Numbered from the stretch's first letter, positions 15,205-25,452 are shown. The stretch: DNA of 38,167 nucleotides from Flavobacteriaceae bacterium (GCA_002707745.1 PANU01000087.1:1-38167); one strand, 5' to 3'. Program-made: numbers and translations. Notes: generated from the letters alone by a model not told the origin.

Positions 15205-18200
15205 ATGGCAAAGAAAAAGAAGAATACCGAAAAAGAGTTTAAACTCTCTTCGTGGGCCATTAATAACAAGACCACCATCTATGTGATGATGGCAATGATA
15301 CTATATTTAGGTATTTCGGCATATTTTAGTATGCCCAGAGAAAGTTTTCCGGAAATAAAGGAAACCAAAATATACATTAGTTCTCTTTTTCCAGGAAACA
15401 CGGCCGAAGATATTGAAAAGCTTATTACAGATCCGCTGGAGGACAAACTAAAAACAGTAAGTAATGTAGTTGAAATCACCTCTACATCGCAAGAAGATTA
15501 CTCCATGATAATTGTGGAGTTTGACGAAGGGATCCCGGTAGAACTCGCCAAGCAAAAAGTAAAAGACGAAGTAGACTCTGAAACTTCAGGGGAAGACTGG
15601 CCTACCTTTAATGGTGCCAAAGTGGAACCTAATATTTTTGAACTCACCCTTTCCGAAGAGATGCCCATTCTCAATATTAATATTTCAGGAAATTACCCTG
15701 TTTTAAAGTTGAAAGAATACGCAGAATACCTTCAGGATGAAATTGAAGACTTGCCACAGATTAAAAAAGCAGACATTCGGGGCGCACAGGAAAAAGAAGT
15801 GGAAGTAGCTGTAGACATCTATAAAATGATGGCAAGCAATGTGAGCTTTCAGGATATAAGCAGCGCTATTTCAAATGGAAATATGACCATGTCTGCCGGA
15901 AATTTTATCACCAGCGGGCAACGGCGAACCATTAGGATTTTAGGTGAAATTGACGACCCCCAAGAATTGAACAATTTTGTGGTTAAGTCTGAAAATGGAA
16001 ACACGGTCTACCTTCAGGATGTAGCCGACGTTAATTTTACTGAAAAAGACAGAACAACCTATGCCCGAGAATTTGGGGACCGCGTGGTAATGCTGGATGT
16101 TAAAAAACGTTCCGGGAAAAACATGGTGGCAGCCGCCGAAGAAATTCAGGTAATTGTAGACAACGCTATAGAGAACATATTTCCATCCAACCTTAACGTC
16201 TCCATTACCAACGACCAGTCCTCAAAAACCATTGGCCAGGTAGATGACCTGGTAAACAATATAATCTTCGGGATTATCCTTGTGGTAACGGTATTAATGT
16301 TCTTCCTCGGGTTTAAGAACGCTTTGTTTGTAGGGTTTGCCATCCCTATGTCCATGTTTATGTCCTTAATGATTTTAAGTCAGTTGGGATACACCATGAA
16401 TACAATGATTCTTTTTGGACTCATCATGGGGCTGGGAATGCTGGTGGATAACGGTATTGTGGTGGTAGAAAATGTGTACCGCCTCATGGATGAAGAAGGC
16501 ATGGGCCGTGTAGAAGCGGCCAAAAGAGGAATTGGCGAAATTGCCTTTCCTATTATCATTTCCACCTTAACCACGGTGGCGGCGTTTGTTCCGTTGGGAT
16601 TATGGCCAGGACTCATGGGACAGTTTATGATTTACTTCCCAATTACACTTTCGGTCGTGCTGGGGTCTTCTTTATTTGTAGCAATTTTCTTCAACTCGGT
16701 ACTGGTTTCTCAGTTTATGAAAACGGAAGACAGAAATATGCCGAAGAAACAATTGGTAAAAATTTCAGGGATTGTAGCAGGTTTTGGGCTTATCATCTTA
16801 CTTCTTGGCGGGGAATATAGAGGAATTGGAACCCTCTTGTTGTTTACAGCAGGGATGCTATGGGTGTATCGATTAGTCCTGCGAAAAATGGCCAACCGCT
16901 TTCAGAAAAAATCGCTGGTAAAATTAGAAAACTGGTACGAAAAACGCTTAACAGGTTCTTTCAAAAGTAAAAGACCCTACTGGATTGTTGGGGGAACGTT
17001 TTTATTACTTATTGTGGCATTTGTTGCATTTGGAGCTTCGGTAGCTTCACAACGTACCAAAATCGAATTTTTCCCGGACAACAAACCCAACCAGATTATT
17101 GTCTATATAGAATATCCGCAAGGAACAGATATTGAAAAAACCAACGCCATTTCCAAGGAAATTGAAGAGAAAGTTTACAACGTATTAAATAGTGATGCGT
17201 ATACAGACGGCGACTACAATTATTTAGTGGAAAGTGCTGTAAGCCAGGTAGGAGAAGGAGCTGGAAACCCGCAAACCGATGGTGGTTCTGCTGCCGAAAT
17301 GCCTCACAAAGGTAAAATTACCGCATCCATGCGGGAGTATAAATTCCGTCGTGGAGCCGACAGTGAAGAATTGCGACAAAAAGTTCAGGAAGCTTTGGTG
17401 GGTATCTACCCGGGGGTACTTATTTCGGTTGAAAAAGATGCCAACGGACCGCCGGCAGGTGCTCCTATTAATATTGAATTGGAAGGTGACGATTATGACG
17501 AGTTGATTGCAGCAGCCGAAAATATGCGCGAGTACATTAATTCCAAAAATATCGCTGCTATAGACGAGTTGAAAATTGACGTAAACAAAGACAAACCGGC
17601 GATGCAGGTAGTGGTAGATCGTGAAAAAGCAGGAGAATTGGGCATAAGCACAGGACAAGTGGGCCAACAGCTTCGAAACGCGATTTTTGGAACCAAGGCA
17701 GGGGTGTACAAAGAAGATGGTGAAGATTACGATATCTACGTACGGTTTGATGAAGAAAGCCGTTACAACGAAAGTGCTTTGTTTAATCAAACCATGACCT
17801 TTAGAACCAATACAGGGCAAATGCGGAGTGTTCCTGTTTCGGCAGTGGCAACAAAACGTAATAATTCTGGCTTTAGCGCTATTAAGCACCGGGACACAAA
17901 ACGTGTAGTAACCGTATATTCTGCACTGTCTCCAGGCTATACCGATGCTGGAGCGGTTGTTTCACAAATACAAAACGAAATGCGCTCTTATGAAGAGATC
18001 CCGGACGACATTAAAATTGACTACACCGGACAGATTGAAGAACAAAACAAGCAAATGCAGTTCTTAATGGGTGCTTTCTTTAGCGGACTTGGGCTCATCT
18101 TCTTGATTTTAATTTTTCAGTTTAATTCTATCTCTAAACCTACAATTATTATGATCGCTATTTTCCTCAGTTTTATAGGGGTATTTGGCGGTATTGTAAT

Positions 18201-18726
18201 TTCTGGTTCTCCATTTGTGATTATGATGACCATGATGGGGATAATTTCGTTAGCAGGAATTGTGGTAAATAATGGGGTGGTACTCTTGGATTACGCCCAA
18301 CTTCTTATAGACCGAAAGAAAAACGAACTGGATATAGACGAAGATGAATATCTTGAAAAAGAAGATCTTTTAGGTGCTATAATCAAAGCTGGAAAGGCAC
18401 GTTTACGCCCTGTTCTATTAACAGCTATCACGACTATTCTGGGGTTAATCCCGCTGGCAATAGGACTAAATATTGACTTTTTCTCCTTATTCAGTGAGTT
18501 TGATCCTAAAATATACATGGGGGGGGACAACGTTATTTTCTGGGGTCCTTTAGCCTGGACAGTGATTTACGGATTGTTAATTGCAACCTTCCTAACGTTA
18601 ATTGTAGTACCTGTGTTATTTTACATTGCAACGCGAATGAAAATGTGGTTACACAACAAGCGTAACCCCAAGCAGGAAGAGGTAATCCAGCCAAATGAAG
18701 ACATCAATTTAGAAGCAGCGGAATAA
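15205..18726 (+). CDS. RND-family multidrug efflux pump (AcrB/HAE1-like), enlarged
   Basis: Inner-membrane proton-driven pump of the tripartite system. Both halves carry the usual membrane helices and porter domains. In TM4 the motif is [12 protein letters not shown] (D415, N416), so only one of the two AcrB aspartates remains, and TM10 has [11 protein letters not shown] (N1022-N1023) in place of the AcrB lysine region; such variants are common in HAE1 relatives. Length (1173 aa) exceeds the usual 1030-1050: the central linker around residues 505-590 carries two extra hydrophobic helices ([31 protein letters not shown]). A G8 tract lies at 18519-18526. Substrates unknown. Confidence 0.93.
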   Translation: MAKKKKNTEKEFKLSSWAINNKTTIYVMMAMILYLGISAYFSMPRESFPEIKETKIYISSLFPGNTAEDIEKLITDPLEDKLKTVSNVVEITSTSQEDYSMIIVEFDEGIPVELAKQKVKDEVDSETSGEDWPTFNGAKVEPNIFELTLSEEMPILNINISGNYPVLKLKEYAEYLQDEIEDLPQIKKADIRGAQEKEVEVAVDIYKMMASNVSFQDISSAISNGNMTMSAGNFITSGQRRTIRILGEIDDPQELNNFVVKSENGNTVYLQDVADVNFTEKDRTTYAREFGDRVVMLDVKKRSGKNMVAAAEEIQVIVDNAIENIFPSNLNVSITNDQSSKTIGQVDDLVNNIIFGIILVVTVLMFFLGFKNALFVGFAIPMSMFMSLMILSQLGYTMNTMILFGLIMGLGMLVDNGIVVVENVYRLMDEEGMGRVEAAKRGIGEIAFPIIISTLTTVAAFVPLGLWPGLMGQFMIYFPITLSVVLGSSLFVAIFFNSVLVSQFMKTEDRNMPKKQLVKISGIVAGFGLIILLLGGEYRGIGTLLLFTAGMLWVYRLVLRKMANRFQKKSLVKLENWYEKRLTGSFKSKRPYWIVGGTFLLLIVAFVAFGASVASQRTKIEFFPDNKPNQIIVYIEYPQGTDIEKTNAISKEIEEKVYNVLNSDAYTDGDYNYLVESAVSQVGEGAGNPQTDGGSAAEMPHKGKITASMREYKFRRGADSEELRQKVQEALVGIYPGVLISVEKDANGPPAGAPINIELEGDDYDELIAAAENMREYINSKNIAAIDELKIDVNKDKPAMQVVVDREKAGELGISTGQVGQQLRNAIFGTKAGVYKEDGEDYDIYVRFDEESRYNESALFNQTMTFRTNTGQMRSVPVSAVATKRNNSGFSAIKHRDTKRVVTVYSALSPGYTDAGAVVSQIQNEMRSYEEIPDDIKIDYTGQIEEQNKQMQFLMGAFFSGLGLIFLILIFQFNSISKPTIIMIAIFLSFIGVFGGIVISGSPFVIMMTMMGIISLAGIVVNNGVVLLDYAQLLIDRKKNELDIDEDEYLEKEDLLGAIIKAGKARLRPVLLTAITTILGLIPLAIGLNIDFFSLFSEFDPKIYMGGDNVIFWGPLAWTVIYGLLIATFLTLIVVPVLFYIATRMKMWLHNKRNPKQEEVIQPNEDINLEAAE

Positions 18727-18748
18727 AAATACATTCAAATTACCTGAA

Positions 18749-18788
18749 AAAAGAAGCTCTGTTCATACGATAGAGCTTCTTTTGTTTT
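18749..18788 (+). terminator. Rho-independent terminator of the efflux operon
   Basis: aagaagctct pairs with agagcttctt over an 11-nt loop and is followed by a T-rich tail. It separates the efflux operon from aspS, which has its own promoter. Confidence 0.85.
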
Positions 18789-18852
18789 TACAATTCATTA
18801 AAGTTCGGACAAGTATAACCCAAAATAGTTCTCCTAAACTATTTTATCTTCT

Positions 18853-18860
18853 TAAATTTG
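18853..18860 (+). promoter_or_regulatory. -7 box of aspS
   Basis: TAAATTTG matches the TAnnTTTG consensus exactly. It implies a leader of about 65 nt before the ATG at 18932 and places the upstream part of the tracked ORF in untranscribed DNA. Confidence 0.6.
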
Positions 18861-18931
18861 CACCCCTATTTCACTTTCGAAATAAAAAAAATTATTCATT
18901 AAAGCGATTCCAGCTTACGCCGGAAATAACT

Positions 18932-20680
18932 ATGTACAGAACGCACACCAATGGCCAACTGCGCGCCACAGATATCAACAAAAAAGTAACACTTGCCGGA
19001 TGGGTTCAAAAAACCCGGGATAAAGGTTTTATGGTTTGGGTAGATCTGCGGGATCGTTATGGCATTACCCAGCTTATTTTTGACGAGGAGCGAACACCAA
19101 AAGAAATGATGGAAACCGCCGCTCAATTAGGGCGTGAATTTGTGATACAAGTTACTGGAACCGTGATTGAACGTGAAAGTAAAAATCCAAATATGCCAAC
19201 TGGCGATATTGAAATATTGGTTTCTGAAATTTCTATTTTAAACAAATCCCTTACGCCTCCATTCACCATTGAAGATGAAACCGATGGTGGCGAAGACCTT
19301 CGGATGAAATACCGCTACCTGGACATTCGTCGGAAACCCGTACGAAATAATCTTGTGTTTCGTCATAAAGTGACCATGGCCGTTAGGAACTATCTTTCTA
19401 AAAAAGATTTTGTTGAAGTTGAAACACCCTACCTTATTAAATCAACCCCGGAAGGCGCCCGCGATTTTGTAGTGCCCAGCCGTATGAACGAAGGTCAGTT
19501 TTATGCCCTTCCGCAGTCCCCACAAACCTTTAAACAATTATTAATGGTGGGAGGAATGGATAAATACTTTCAGATTGTAAAGTGTTTTAGGGACGAAGAT
19601 CTTAGAGCCGACAGGCAGCCAGAATTTACCCAAATAGACTGCGAGATGGCCTTTATTGAGCAGGAAGACATCCTGAATACTTTTGAAGGGTTAACCCGCC
19701 ACTTGCTAAAAGAAATAAACGGTGTAGAAATAGGTGAGTTCCCAAGAATGCAATACGACGATGCCATGCGCTTGTACGGGAACGACAAACCCGACATTCG
19801 TTTTGGGATGCAGTTTGGCGAATTGAACCCAGTTGCCCAGCACAAAGATTTTAACGTGTTTAATACTGCTGAATTAGTAGTAGGCATTGCCGTTCCTGGC
19901 GGAAATAGCTACACACGAAAAGAAATTGACAAGCTCATAGATTGGGTAAAACGCCCCCAGGTAGGAGCTTTAGGAATGGTATATTGCCGCGTGAACGAAG
20001 ACGGAAGCTTTAAATCTTCGGTAGACAAATTTTACGATCAGGAAGATTTGGCCAAATGGGCCGAAGTAACCCAGGCCTCCCCGGGAGACCTTATTTGTGT
20101 ACTTTCTGGAGACACGCATAAAGTACGCGCACAACTTTCAACATTACGCATGGAACTGGCCGAAAGACTAGGTTTAAGAAAAGCAAACGAGTTTGCACCC
20201 CTTTGGGTCGTAGATTTCCCATTATTGGAACTTGACGAAGAAACAGGGCATTATCACGCGATGCACCACCCCTTCACCTCCCCTAAACCAGGTCAACTGG
20301 AATTATTAGATACAAACCCGGGCGAGGTAAAAGCAAACGCTTACGATCTGGTTTTAAACGGAAACGAGATAGGCGGTGGCTCTATCCGTATCCACGATAA
20401 AAAAACTCAGGCTATTATGTTGAAGCATTTAGGGTTTTCTGAAGAAGAAGCGAAGGCACAATTTGGCTTCTTAATGGATGCTTTTGAATACGGGGCACCA
20501 CCCCACGGCGGAATTGCATTTGGTCTGGACAGGTTGGTAGCTATTTTGGGCGGCCAGGAGACCATCCGCGATTTTATTGCCTTCCCTAAAAACAACGCAG
20601 GTCGAGATGTGATGATAGATGCACCTGCGCCGTTGGACAAAGAGCAGCTGGAGGAATTGCATTTGAAATTGGATTTGTAA
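18932..20680 (+). CDS. aspS: Aspartate-tRNA ligase
   Basis: Class IIb aminoacyl-tRNA synthetase charging tRNA-Asp. The N-terminal OB-fold anticodon domain ([23 protein letters not shown]) is followed by class II motif 1 (FVEVETPYL), motif 2 ([18 protein letters not shown]) and motif 3 ([15 protein letters not shown]). The bacterial GAD insertion lies between motifs 2 and 3. The tracked ORF extends 50 codons too far upstream; ATG at 18932 ([10 protein letters not shown]) gives 582 aa, the normal length, and leaves the promoter upstream. No asparaginyl-tRNA synthetase is in the window, so the discriminating type cannot be decided. Confidence 0.97.
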   Translation: MYRTHTNGQLRATDINKKVTLAGWVQKTRDKGFMVWVDLRDRYGITQLIFDEERTPKEMMETAAQLGREFVIQVTGTVIERESKNPNMPTGDIEILVSEISILNKSLTPPFTIEDETDGGEDLRMKYRYLDIRRKPVRNNLVFRHKVTMAVRNYLSKKDFVEVETPYLIKSTPEGARDFVVPSRMNEGQFYALPQSPQTFKQLLMVGGMDKYFQIVKCFRDEDLRADRQPEFTQIDCEMAFIEQEDILNTFEGLTRHLLKEINGVEIGEFPRMQYDDAMRLYGNDKPDIRFGMQFGELNPVAQHKDFNVFNTAELVVGIAVPGGNSYTRKEIDKLIDWVKRPQVGALGMVYCRVNEDGSFKSSVDKFYDQEDLAKWAEVTQASPGDLICVLSGDTHKVRAQLSTLRMELAERLGLRKANEFAPLWVVDFPLLELDEETGHYHAMHHPFTSPKPGQLELLDTNPGEVKANAYDLVLNGNEIGGGSIRIHDKKTQAIMLKHLGFSEEEAKAQFGFLMDAFEYGAPPHGGIAFGLDRLVAILGGQETIRDFIAFPKNNAGRDVMIDAPAPLDKEQLEELHLKLDL

Positions 20681-20736
20681 AAACAGTTTATTCCAGATTT
20701 ATACCTAAAATTTCTAATAAAGGGGACACTTAAATA

Positions 20737-20982
20737 ATGAGAACAGTACTTATAATTCTATTCCTGCTCATCGCCGCTTCGGTAGGTTACGGTTTCTACA
20801 TAAAACCAGAAGACCTTAAAACGGGAGAGTTTTGCATAGGAATTGGAATTTCCGGATTGTTTTTTGTCTGGATGCCAATTTTTATCTACCATCGTTGGCG
20901 TAAACGCAATTTTAAAGATTATATGCTCACTAAAGAAAACCTCGACAAAATGCGACAGGAGAGCAAGGATAAAAAAATGTAA
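20737..20982 (+). CDS. Small two-helix membrane protein, unknown function
   Basis: An 81-aa protein with two hydrophobic helices (about residues 3-22 and 33-52) and a basic, charged C-terminal tail rich in lysine and arginine that should be cytoplasmic. It lies 56 bases after aspS in the same direction and could be read through from it. A plausible A/G-rich region (aaaggggac) precedes the ATG. I do not recognise a named family; from its look it may be a conserved flavobacterial hypothetical. Confidence 0.7.
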   Translation: MRTVLIILFLLIAASVGYGFYIKPEDLKTGEFCIGIGISGLFFVWMPIFIYHRWRKRNFKDYMLTKENLDKMRQESKDKKM

Positions 20983-20992
20983 CCAGCTAATA

Positions 20993-21042
20993 GTTAACCT
21001 TTTTCAAGTCCAAAAATTGAGGAAATTTTGAAGGTTTTTTCA
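20993..21042 (+). terminator. Weak terminator-like inverted repeat
   Basis: aacctt...caa is complementary to ttgaaggtt, followed by a T run, between the 81-aa gene and the cold-shock gene. The stem is imperfect. Confidence 0.3.
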
Positions 21043-21049
21043 TAAATAG

Positions 21050-21092
21050 TTACATTTTGATAACCTACGGTTGCAGAAATCATGTAACTTTG
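21050..21092 (+). promoter_or_regulatory. cspA promoter with possible Pho-box-like pair
   Basis: TAACTTTG (21085-21092) is a perfect -7 box. Upstream, TTACATT (21050-21056) and TAACCTA (21061-21067) are spaced 11 bp apart like the Pho-type heptamers elsewhere, but the gap to TTTG is 21 rather than 22 nt and the -7 box is full consensus. The promoter call is sound; the operator is doubtful. Confidence 0.45.
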
Positions 21093-21121
21093 CCCCTTAT
21101 TAACTATATTTTTTTATTACA

Positions 21122-21319
21122 ATGGAAGGAACAGTAAAATTTTTTAACGAATCAAAAGGTTACGGATTCATCACAAATGATGAAACTGGAAAAGACATTT
21201 TTGTACACGTAACCGGACTTAACGGCGAAGCCCTTAACGAAGGTGACAAAGTAGAATATGTTGAAGAAGAAGGAAGAAAAGGAATGACTGCGGGACAAGT
21301 TCGCGTAATTCACGACTAA
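21122..21319 (+). CDS. Cold-shock domain protein
   Basis: A single cold-shock domain of 65 aa that binds single-stranded RNA and DNA. RNP1 is KGYGFIT (about residues 13-19) and RNP2 is DIFVHVTGL (about 26-34), both intact. The promoter lies close upstream, giving a leader of only about 25 nt, unlike the long thermosensor leaders of enterobacterial cspA. A strong terminator follows, so it is a single-gene unit. Confidence 0.95.
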   Translation: MEGTVKFFNESKGYGFITNDETGKDIFVHVTGLNGEALNEGDKVEYVEEEGRKGMTAGQVRVIHD

Positions 21320-21345
21320 GATATATATTCGTAAAACCAACCATC

Positions 21346-21378
21346 AAATCCCTCAGGTTTAAACTTGAGGGATTTTTT
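21346..21378 (+). terminator. Rho-independent terminator of the cold-shock gene
   Basis: aaatccctcaggttt pairs with aaacttgagggattt with a single mismatch, followed by a T run. Confidence 0.88.
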
Positions 21379-21413
21379 TGTGCCCTTAGCTTCGACACCG
21401 CTCAGCCTTCGGG

Positions 21414-21863
21414 TTAATTTAAATTTCGTTTTTCAATAAAAAATCGCTTTAATAATGCAGAGGTCTCTTTGGCCAGTACCCCTCCCTCCATCGTTGTTTT
21501 TGGGTGCAGCTTTGTACCCATATTAATACATCCCCTTTGTTCATCCCTCGCACCATATACAATTCTGGAAATCTGACTCCAAAACAAAGCACCCCCGCAC
21601 ATCTGGCAGGGTTCAATAGTAACGTACAGGGTACAATCTATTAAGTACTTTCCGCCTAAATAATTAGCAGCAGCAGTAATTGCCTGCATTTCGGCATGAG
21701 CCGTAACATCGTTCAGCGTTTCTGTAAGATTATGTGCCCTTGCTATAATTTGGTTGTTTACAACTACTACCGCACCAATAGGAATTTCACCTTTTTCATA
21801 GGCAGTTTCGGCTTCCTGTAAAGCCTTTTTCATAAAATACGTGTCGTCAAAAGGTTGTATCAA
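21414..21863 (-). CDS. tadA: tRNA(adenine34) deaminase
   Basis: Zinc-dependent deaminase converting A34 of tRNA-Arg(ACG) to inosine. The zinc motif is HAEM (H56, catalytic E58) plus PCQMC (C86 and C89). Length (149 aa) and the C-terminal RFF-EKR type ending fit TadA rather than cytidine or guanine deaminases, though close relatives exist. It is divergent from dxs, with a 198-bp space holding the dxs promoter and nothing else I can recognise. Confidence 0.92.
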   Translation of the reverse strand: MIQPFDDTYFMKKALQEAETAYEKGEIPIGAVVVVNNQIIARAHNLTETLNDVTAHAEMQAITAAANYLGGKYLIDCTLYVTIEPCQMCGGALFWSQISRIVYGARDEQRGCINMGTKLHPKTTMEGGVLAKETSALLKRFFIEKRNLN

Positions 21864-22046
21864 AAGTTAGTGGTATTAGTTACTAGTTAAAATTACAAAA
21901 TAGAAGATGCTAAACGTACTTTTACATCCTGAAATTTTAGCGATACATTATAATGCAAACTCTAATTATAGCTAACTGCGTGTTTTTTCTAAACGGCTAT
22001 AATACAAATTCCATTTTAGAATTCGCAAAAATGCATCGTAGCCACG

Positions 22047-22054
22047 TATCTTTG
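22047..22054 (+). promoter_or_regulatory. -7 box of dxs
   Basis: TATCTTTG matches TAnnTTTG exactly and lies seven bases before the TTG start at 22062, implying a leaderless or nearly leaderless mRNA. Confidence 0.55.
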
Positions 22055-22061
22055 CAGCATC

Positions 22062-23843
22062 TTGAAAAACCTATTGCAACATATAAATTCTCCTAGCGAC
22101 CTTCGGAAACTTTCCGAAGAACAACTCCCACAGCTCACCCGGGAACTACGTGATTTTATTATCAACGCCGTGGCTACCAAAGAGGGCCATTTAGGTGCAA
22201 GTTTAGGGGTAGCCGAACTGACGGTTGCACTACACTATGTTTTTAACACCCCTAAAGATCTATTGGTATGGGATGTAGGACACCAGGCCTACGGACATAA
22301 AATAGTAACAGGTCGCAGGGAGAATTTTTCTACCAACAGACAATTAAATGGCATTAGCGGATTTCCAAAACGTGCCGAAAGCCAATACGACACCTTTGGG
22401 GTTGGGCACAGCAGTACTGCAATTTCTGCCACCTTAGGAATGGCACTGGCAAATAAGCTAAAAGGTGCGCATGACCTTCAACATATTGCGGTGGTGGGTG
22501 ATGCTTCCATAGCCAGCGGGATGGCATTTGAAGCACTTAATCACGCAGGCGTTACCCAAACTAATATCCTGGTAATTTTGAATGATAATGCCATTGGAAT
22601 CGACCCCAGCGTAGGGGCTTTAAAAAATTACCTTACTCAAGTAAACCTGGACGGCGCCCCGGAAACCGACAATATTTTTGAAGCACTCAACTTCAAGTAC
22701 TCCGGCCCTGTTGACGGCCACGATCTCTCTGTTTTAATTACTGAAATGAGAAGATTGAAAAACATTGAAGGACCTAAATTACTCCACGTAATTACTAAAA
22801 AAGGCAAGGGATTACGCCAGGCTGAGGAGAATCAGGTAACCTATCATGCGCCAGGTAAATTTGATGCTAAAACAGGTGATTTATTCCCTAAGTCGGATGA
22901 AATACAGCCCCCGAAGTTTCAGGATGTCTTTGGAAGAACCTTGGTAGAATTGGCTTCAAAAAATGAAAAGATCGTAGGGATTACCCCTGCCATGCCTACA
23001 GGTAGCTCCCTAAAATTTATGATGGATACGTTTCCCGAACGTGCTTTTGACGTAGGCATTGCCGAACAACATGCTGTAACACTTGCCGCAGGATTGGCAA
23101 CCCAGGGAATGACGGTGTTTTGCAACATCTATTCTACCTTTTTACAACGCGCCTACGATCAGGTAATCCATGATGTATGTTTACAAAAACTCCCGGTAAT
23201 TTTTTGTTTAGACCGTGCAGGTATTGTTGGTGAAGATGGTGCTACCCATCACGGTATTTTCGACTTCGCATATTTACGGTGCATCCCAAACCTCATCCTA
23301 TTTGCACCAAGAAACGAAACTGACCTTCGGAATATCCTCTACACCGCTCAACTTGGACTAGACATGCCTATTGCCATAAGATATCCACGTGGTCGTGGGA
23401 CTATTTTAGACTGGGAGCAACCCTTTGAAACTATTAAAATAGGAACATCTCTTCAGTTAAAAAAAGGTGGTGCCCTTGCAGTTTTAACTATTGGAACTAT
23501 GGCAACTAACGCTACGGAAGCGATTGTAAAGGTTGAAAATTCTTCAGCTGAAAACATTGCGCACTATGATTTTCGTTTCCTGAAACCATTGGACGAGGTG
23601 CTATTACACGAAATTTTCAGCAAACACAAAAATATTATCACAGTTGAAGATGGCGTAAAAAAAGGCGGATTGGGAAGTGCTATTGTAGAGTTTGCTGCTG
23701 AGAATAACTACAAAAATAATATTAATATCTTAGGCATTCCAGATGAATTTCCAGAGCACGGGACTGTGGAAGAACTGCAGGAAATCGCAGGTATTTCAGC
23801 TAAAAAGATTCGGAACGCGATTGAGAATTTTCTTTTAAATTAA
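22062..23843 (+). CDS. dxs: 1-deoxy-D-xylulose-5-phosphate synthase
   Basis: First enzyme of the MEP isoprenoid pathway, joining pyruvate and glyceraldehyde 3-phosphate with thiamine diphosphate. The TPP segment GDASIASGMAFEALNHAG ... NDNAIGIDPSVG, the catalytic glutamate region (DVGIAEQHAVTLAAGLA), and GEDGATHHGIFDFAYLR are all intact. Length (593 aa) is typical of the phylum. The start is TTG; the only ATG nearby (22031) is out of frame. A perfect -7 box ends seven bases upstream. It converges on dgt. Confidence 0.95.
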   Translation: MKNLLQHINSPSDLRKLSEEQLPQLTRELRDFIINAVATKEGHLGASLGVAELTVALHYVFNTPKDLLVWDVGHQAYGHKIVTGRRENFSTNRQLNGISGFPKRAESQYDTFGVGHSSTAISATLGMALANKLKGAHDLQHIAVVGDASIASGMAFEALNHAGVTQTNILVILNDNAIGIDPSVGALKNYLTQVNLDGAPETDNIFEALNFKYSGPVDGHDLSVLITEMRRLKNIEGPKLLHVITKKGKGLRQAEENQVTYHAPGKFDAKTGDLFPKSDEIQPPKFQDVFGRTLVELASKNEKIVGITPAMPTGSSLKFMMDTFPERAFDVGIAEQHAVTLAAGLATQGMTVFCNIYSTFLQRAYDQVIHDVCLQKLPVIFCLDRAGIVGEDGATHHGIFDFAYLRCIPNLILFAPRNETDLRNILYTAQLGLDMPIAIRYPRGRGTILDWEQPFETIKIGTSLQLKKGGALAVLTIGTMATNATEAIVKVENSSAENIAHYDFRFLKPLDEVLLHEIFSKHKNIITVEDGVKKGGLGSAIVEFAAENNYKNNINILGIPDEFPEHGTVEELQEIAGISAKKIRNAIENFLLN

Positions 23844-23849
23844 ACTCGT

Positions 23850-23891
23850 TTCCCCTCATCCCCAGCCCTTCTCCCGCTGAGAAGAGTGCTA
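23850..23891. repeat. Possible REP-like element between dxs and dgt
   Basis: A pyrimidine-rich run (cccctcatccccagccc) followed by ttctcccgctgagaag lies between convergent genes and reaches into the TAG stop of dgt. It resembles the GC-rich element at 10644-10724 in position (between convergent genes) and in ending with TAG on the minus strand, but its pairing is weaker. Confidence 0.45.
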
Positions 23892-25226
23892 CAAGTTCCC
23901 ATTAATCTTCTGAAACAACTGCAATGCCTGTCCATCGGTGAGCATAGAAACGTGGTTGCAACACAGCATCAGGTAATCGTACGTATTGGAAGGGGTTTCT
24001 GTACCTTCAAAAGTTTTCAATAAAAGTTTATCGTAATGGCGCGCGGTTCCGTTGATTTCATTTTCAAAAGCCGTGGTATAAGCTTCCAGCAACGTGGAAA
24101 GGATCTGGTAACCAGCGAGTTCTTTTTCAACCACTTCGGGGCTTTGATACACTTTGGAAACACTTTCTTTTAGTATATCGGTTATCTGAGCCTGATAGCG
24201 GCTTTTGTCCAGCAATGCTTCGGTAAAATCACCTTTTAGAATAGCCTCTTCATTAGTAATAAAAAGCTCAACCGCTTCAGAAATCAGGGTATTAATGGCT
24301 AAGGAGCGCAAATATGCTAAGCGGTCTTTGGGCTGCGACAATGCAACATATTTTTCTTTATTAATAGTGTTTTTTACAAGTTGCAATAAATATTCCAGCG
24401 CGGTTTCTTCAGGAATCCAGCCCAGGTTAATTCCGTCTTCAAAATCTATAATAGTGTAGCAAATATCGTCGGCCGCTTCAACCAGAAAACACAAAGGGTG
24501 GCGATGATAACTCATTTTTCCATCGGCTTCGCGCTTAATGAGACCTAAATTTTCGGCTACTTTGGTAAAAAAAGGAACATCATTCTGGAAGACCCCGTAT
24601 TTTTTATCGGCTATGTGTTTTGTGGGTTTCTTTGGAAGGCTTTCCTTGGGGTATTTCATAAAGGCTCCCAACGTGGCAAAGGTTAATCGCAATCCCCCGT
24701 GCACACCATTTTTGGTTTCGGTTAAAATTTTAAAGCCATTAGCATTGCCTTCAAAATCTATCAAATCCTGATATTGTGTCGGAGTAAGTTGCGATTTAAA
24801 TCGTTTTCCTTTTCCGCTTAAAAAATACGTGCCAATAGCTTTTTCCCCACTATGTCCAAAGGGAGGATTGCCAATATCGTGTGCTAAGGAAGCCGCGGCA
24901 ACAATGGCTCCAAAATCGGTTGATTGGAATCCGTGAACTTTATGTAAATGTGGGTGTCTTTCAAGAATAGCCTTGCCAACTTGGCGCCCTAAAGAACGTC
25001 CAACTACGCTTACTTCCAGACTATGTGTTAAACGGGTGTGTACAAAAGAAGTCTTGGAGAGCGGAATGACCTGTGTTTTATCCTGTAAACTTCTAAATGC
25101 CGAAGAAAATATTACACGGTCATAATCTACTTCAAACCCTGTACGGGATTCGTTTTCTTCAATACGTAGTCTTTTTTTAGTGTCGCCCTGCTTTTGTAGC
25201 GAGAGCAAATCTTCCCAGTGCATCAT
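23889..25226 (-). CDS. dgt: Deoxyguanosinetriphosphate triphosphohydrolase-like protein (HD domain)
   Basis: HD-superfamily enzyme cleaving dGTP, or other dNTPs, to nucleoside and triphosphate. Metal ligands are seen in VHTRLTHSLEVS and AHDIGNPPFGHSGE, with a later AADDICYTIIDFEDG. Length (445 aa) is normal. The tracked ORF starts seven codons earlier; MMHWEDLLSLQKQGDTKKRLR fits the family start (ATG 25226 or 25223). It is divergent from the TonB gene, and a Pho-type promoter lies between them pointing away from dgt. Confidence 0.93.
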   Translation of the reverse strand: MMHWEDLLSLQKQGDTKKRLRIEENESRTGFEVDYDRVIFSSAFRSLQDKTQVIPLSKTSFVHTRLTHSLEVSVVGRSLGRQVGKAILERHPHLHKVHGFQSTDFGAIVAAASLAHDIGNPPFGHSGEKAIGTYFLSGKGKRFKSQLTPTQYQDLIDFEGNANGFKILTETKNGVHGGLRLTFATLGAFMKYPKESLPKKPTKHIADKKYGVFQNDVPFFTKVAENLGLIKREADGKMSYHRHPLCFLVEAADDICYTIIDFEDGINLGWIPEETALEYLLQLVKNTINKEKYVALSQPKDRLAYLRSLAINTLISEAVELFITNEEAILKGDFTEALLDKSRYQAQITDILKESVSKVYQSPEVVEKELAGYQILSTLLEAYTTAFENEINGTARHYDKLLLKTFEGTETPSNTYDYLMLCCNHVSMLTDGQALQLFQKINGNL

Positions 25227-25284
25227 AGTGGTAAATTGAAAGAGCAAGATACCAATTTCAGTAAAATTTAGGACAACAAAATCG

Positions 25285-25339
25285 TAGCATTTACATAACC
25301 TAAAAGTAACGCTTTGCCCAGCAATTAGGTATAGTTTTG
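25285..25339 (+). promoter_or_regulatory. Pho-type promoter P1 upstream of the TonB gene
   Basis: Three heptamers start 11 bp apart: TAGCATT (25285), TAACCTA (25296), TAACGCT (25307). Exactly 22 nt after the last one comes the TTTG of a perfect -7 box, TAGTTTTG (25332-25339). The same geometry recurs in four other promoters here. It points toward the TonB receptor, about 130 nt downstream. Confidence 0.65.
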
Positions 25340-25364
25340 ATGCATAGCAATAGTATAAACCTCA

Positions 25365-25452
25365 TAACATTAAGATAACACAAACCTTACTTAATGCTAA
25401 AACAAGCATAACATTTAGGTAACCAGCAATGAAGCATTTCAAAGTTTCTTTG
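25365..25452 (+). promoter_or_regulatory. Pho-type promoter P2 with six in-phase heptamers
   Basis: Heptamers start exactly every 11 bp: TAACATT 25365, TAACACA 25376, TTACTTA 25387, TAAAACA 25398, TAACATT 25409, TAACCAG 25420. The TTTG of a degenerate -7 box (TTTCTTTG, 25445-25452) follows the last one after 22 nt. The layout places an activator dimer array over the -33 region and extends it upstream by about five helical turns. Confidence 0.75.

Noticed and set aside
17224-17889. 221-aa minus-strand ORF inside the RND pump gene
   Set aside because: It is fully antisense to a well-conserved coding region, has no promoter or family motifs, and fits the usual shadow pattern.
18782-18931. 50-codon N-terminal extension of aspS
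   Set aside because: It includes the terminator tail and the promoter, and AspRS normally starts at MYRTH-like sequence.
25340-25378. 12-codon ORF after promoter P1
   Set aside because: It is short, overlaps the P2 heptamer array, and has nothing to support coding.
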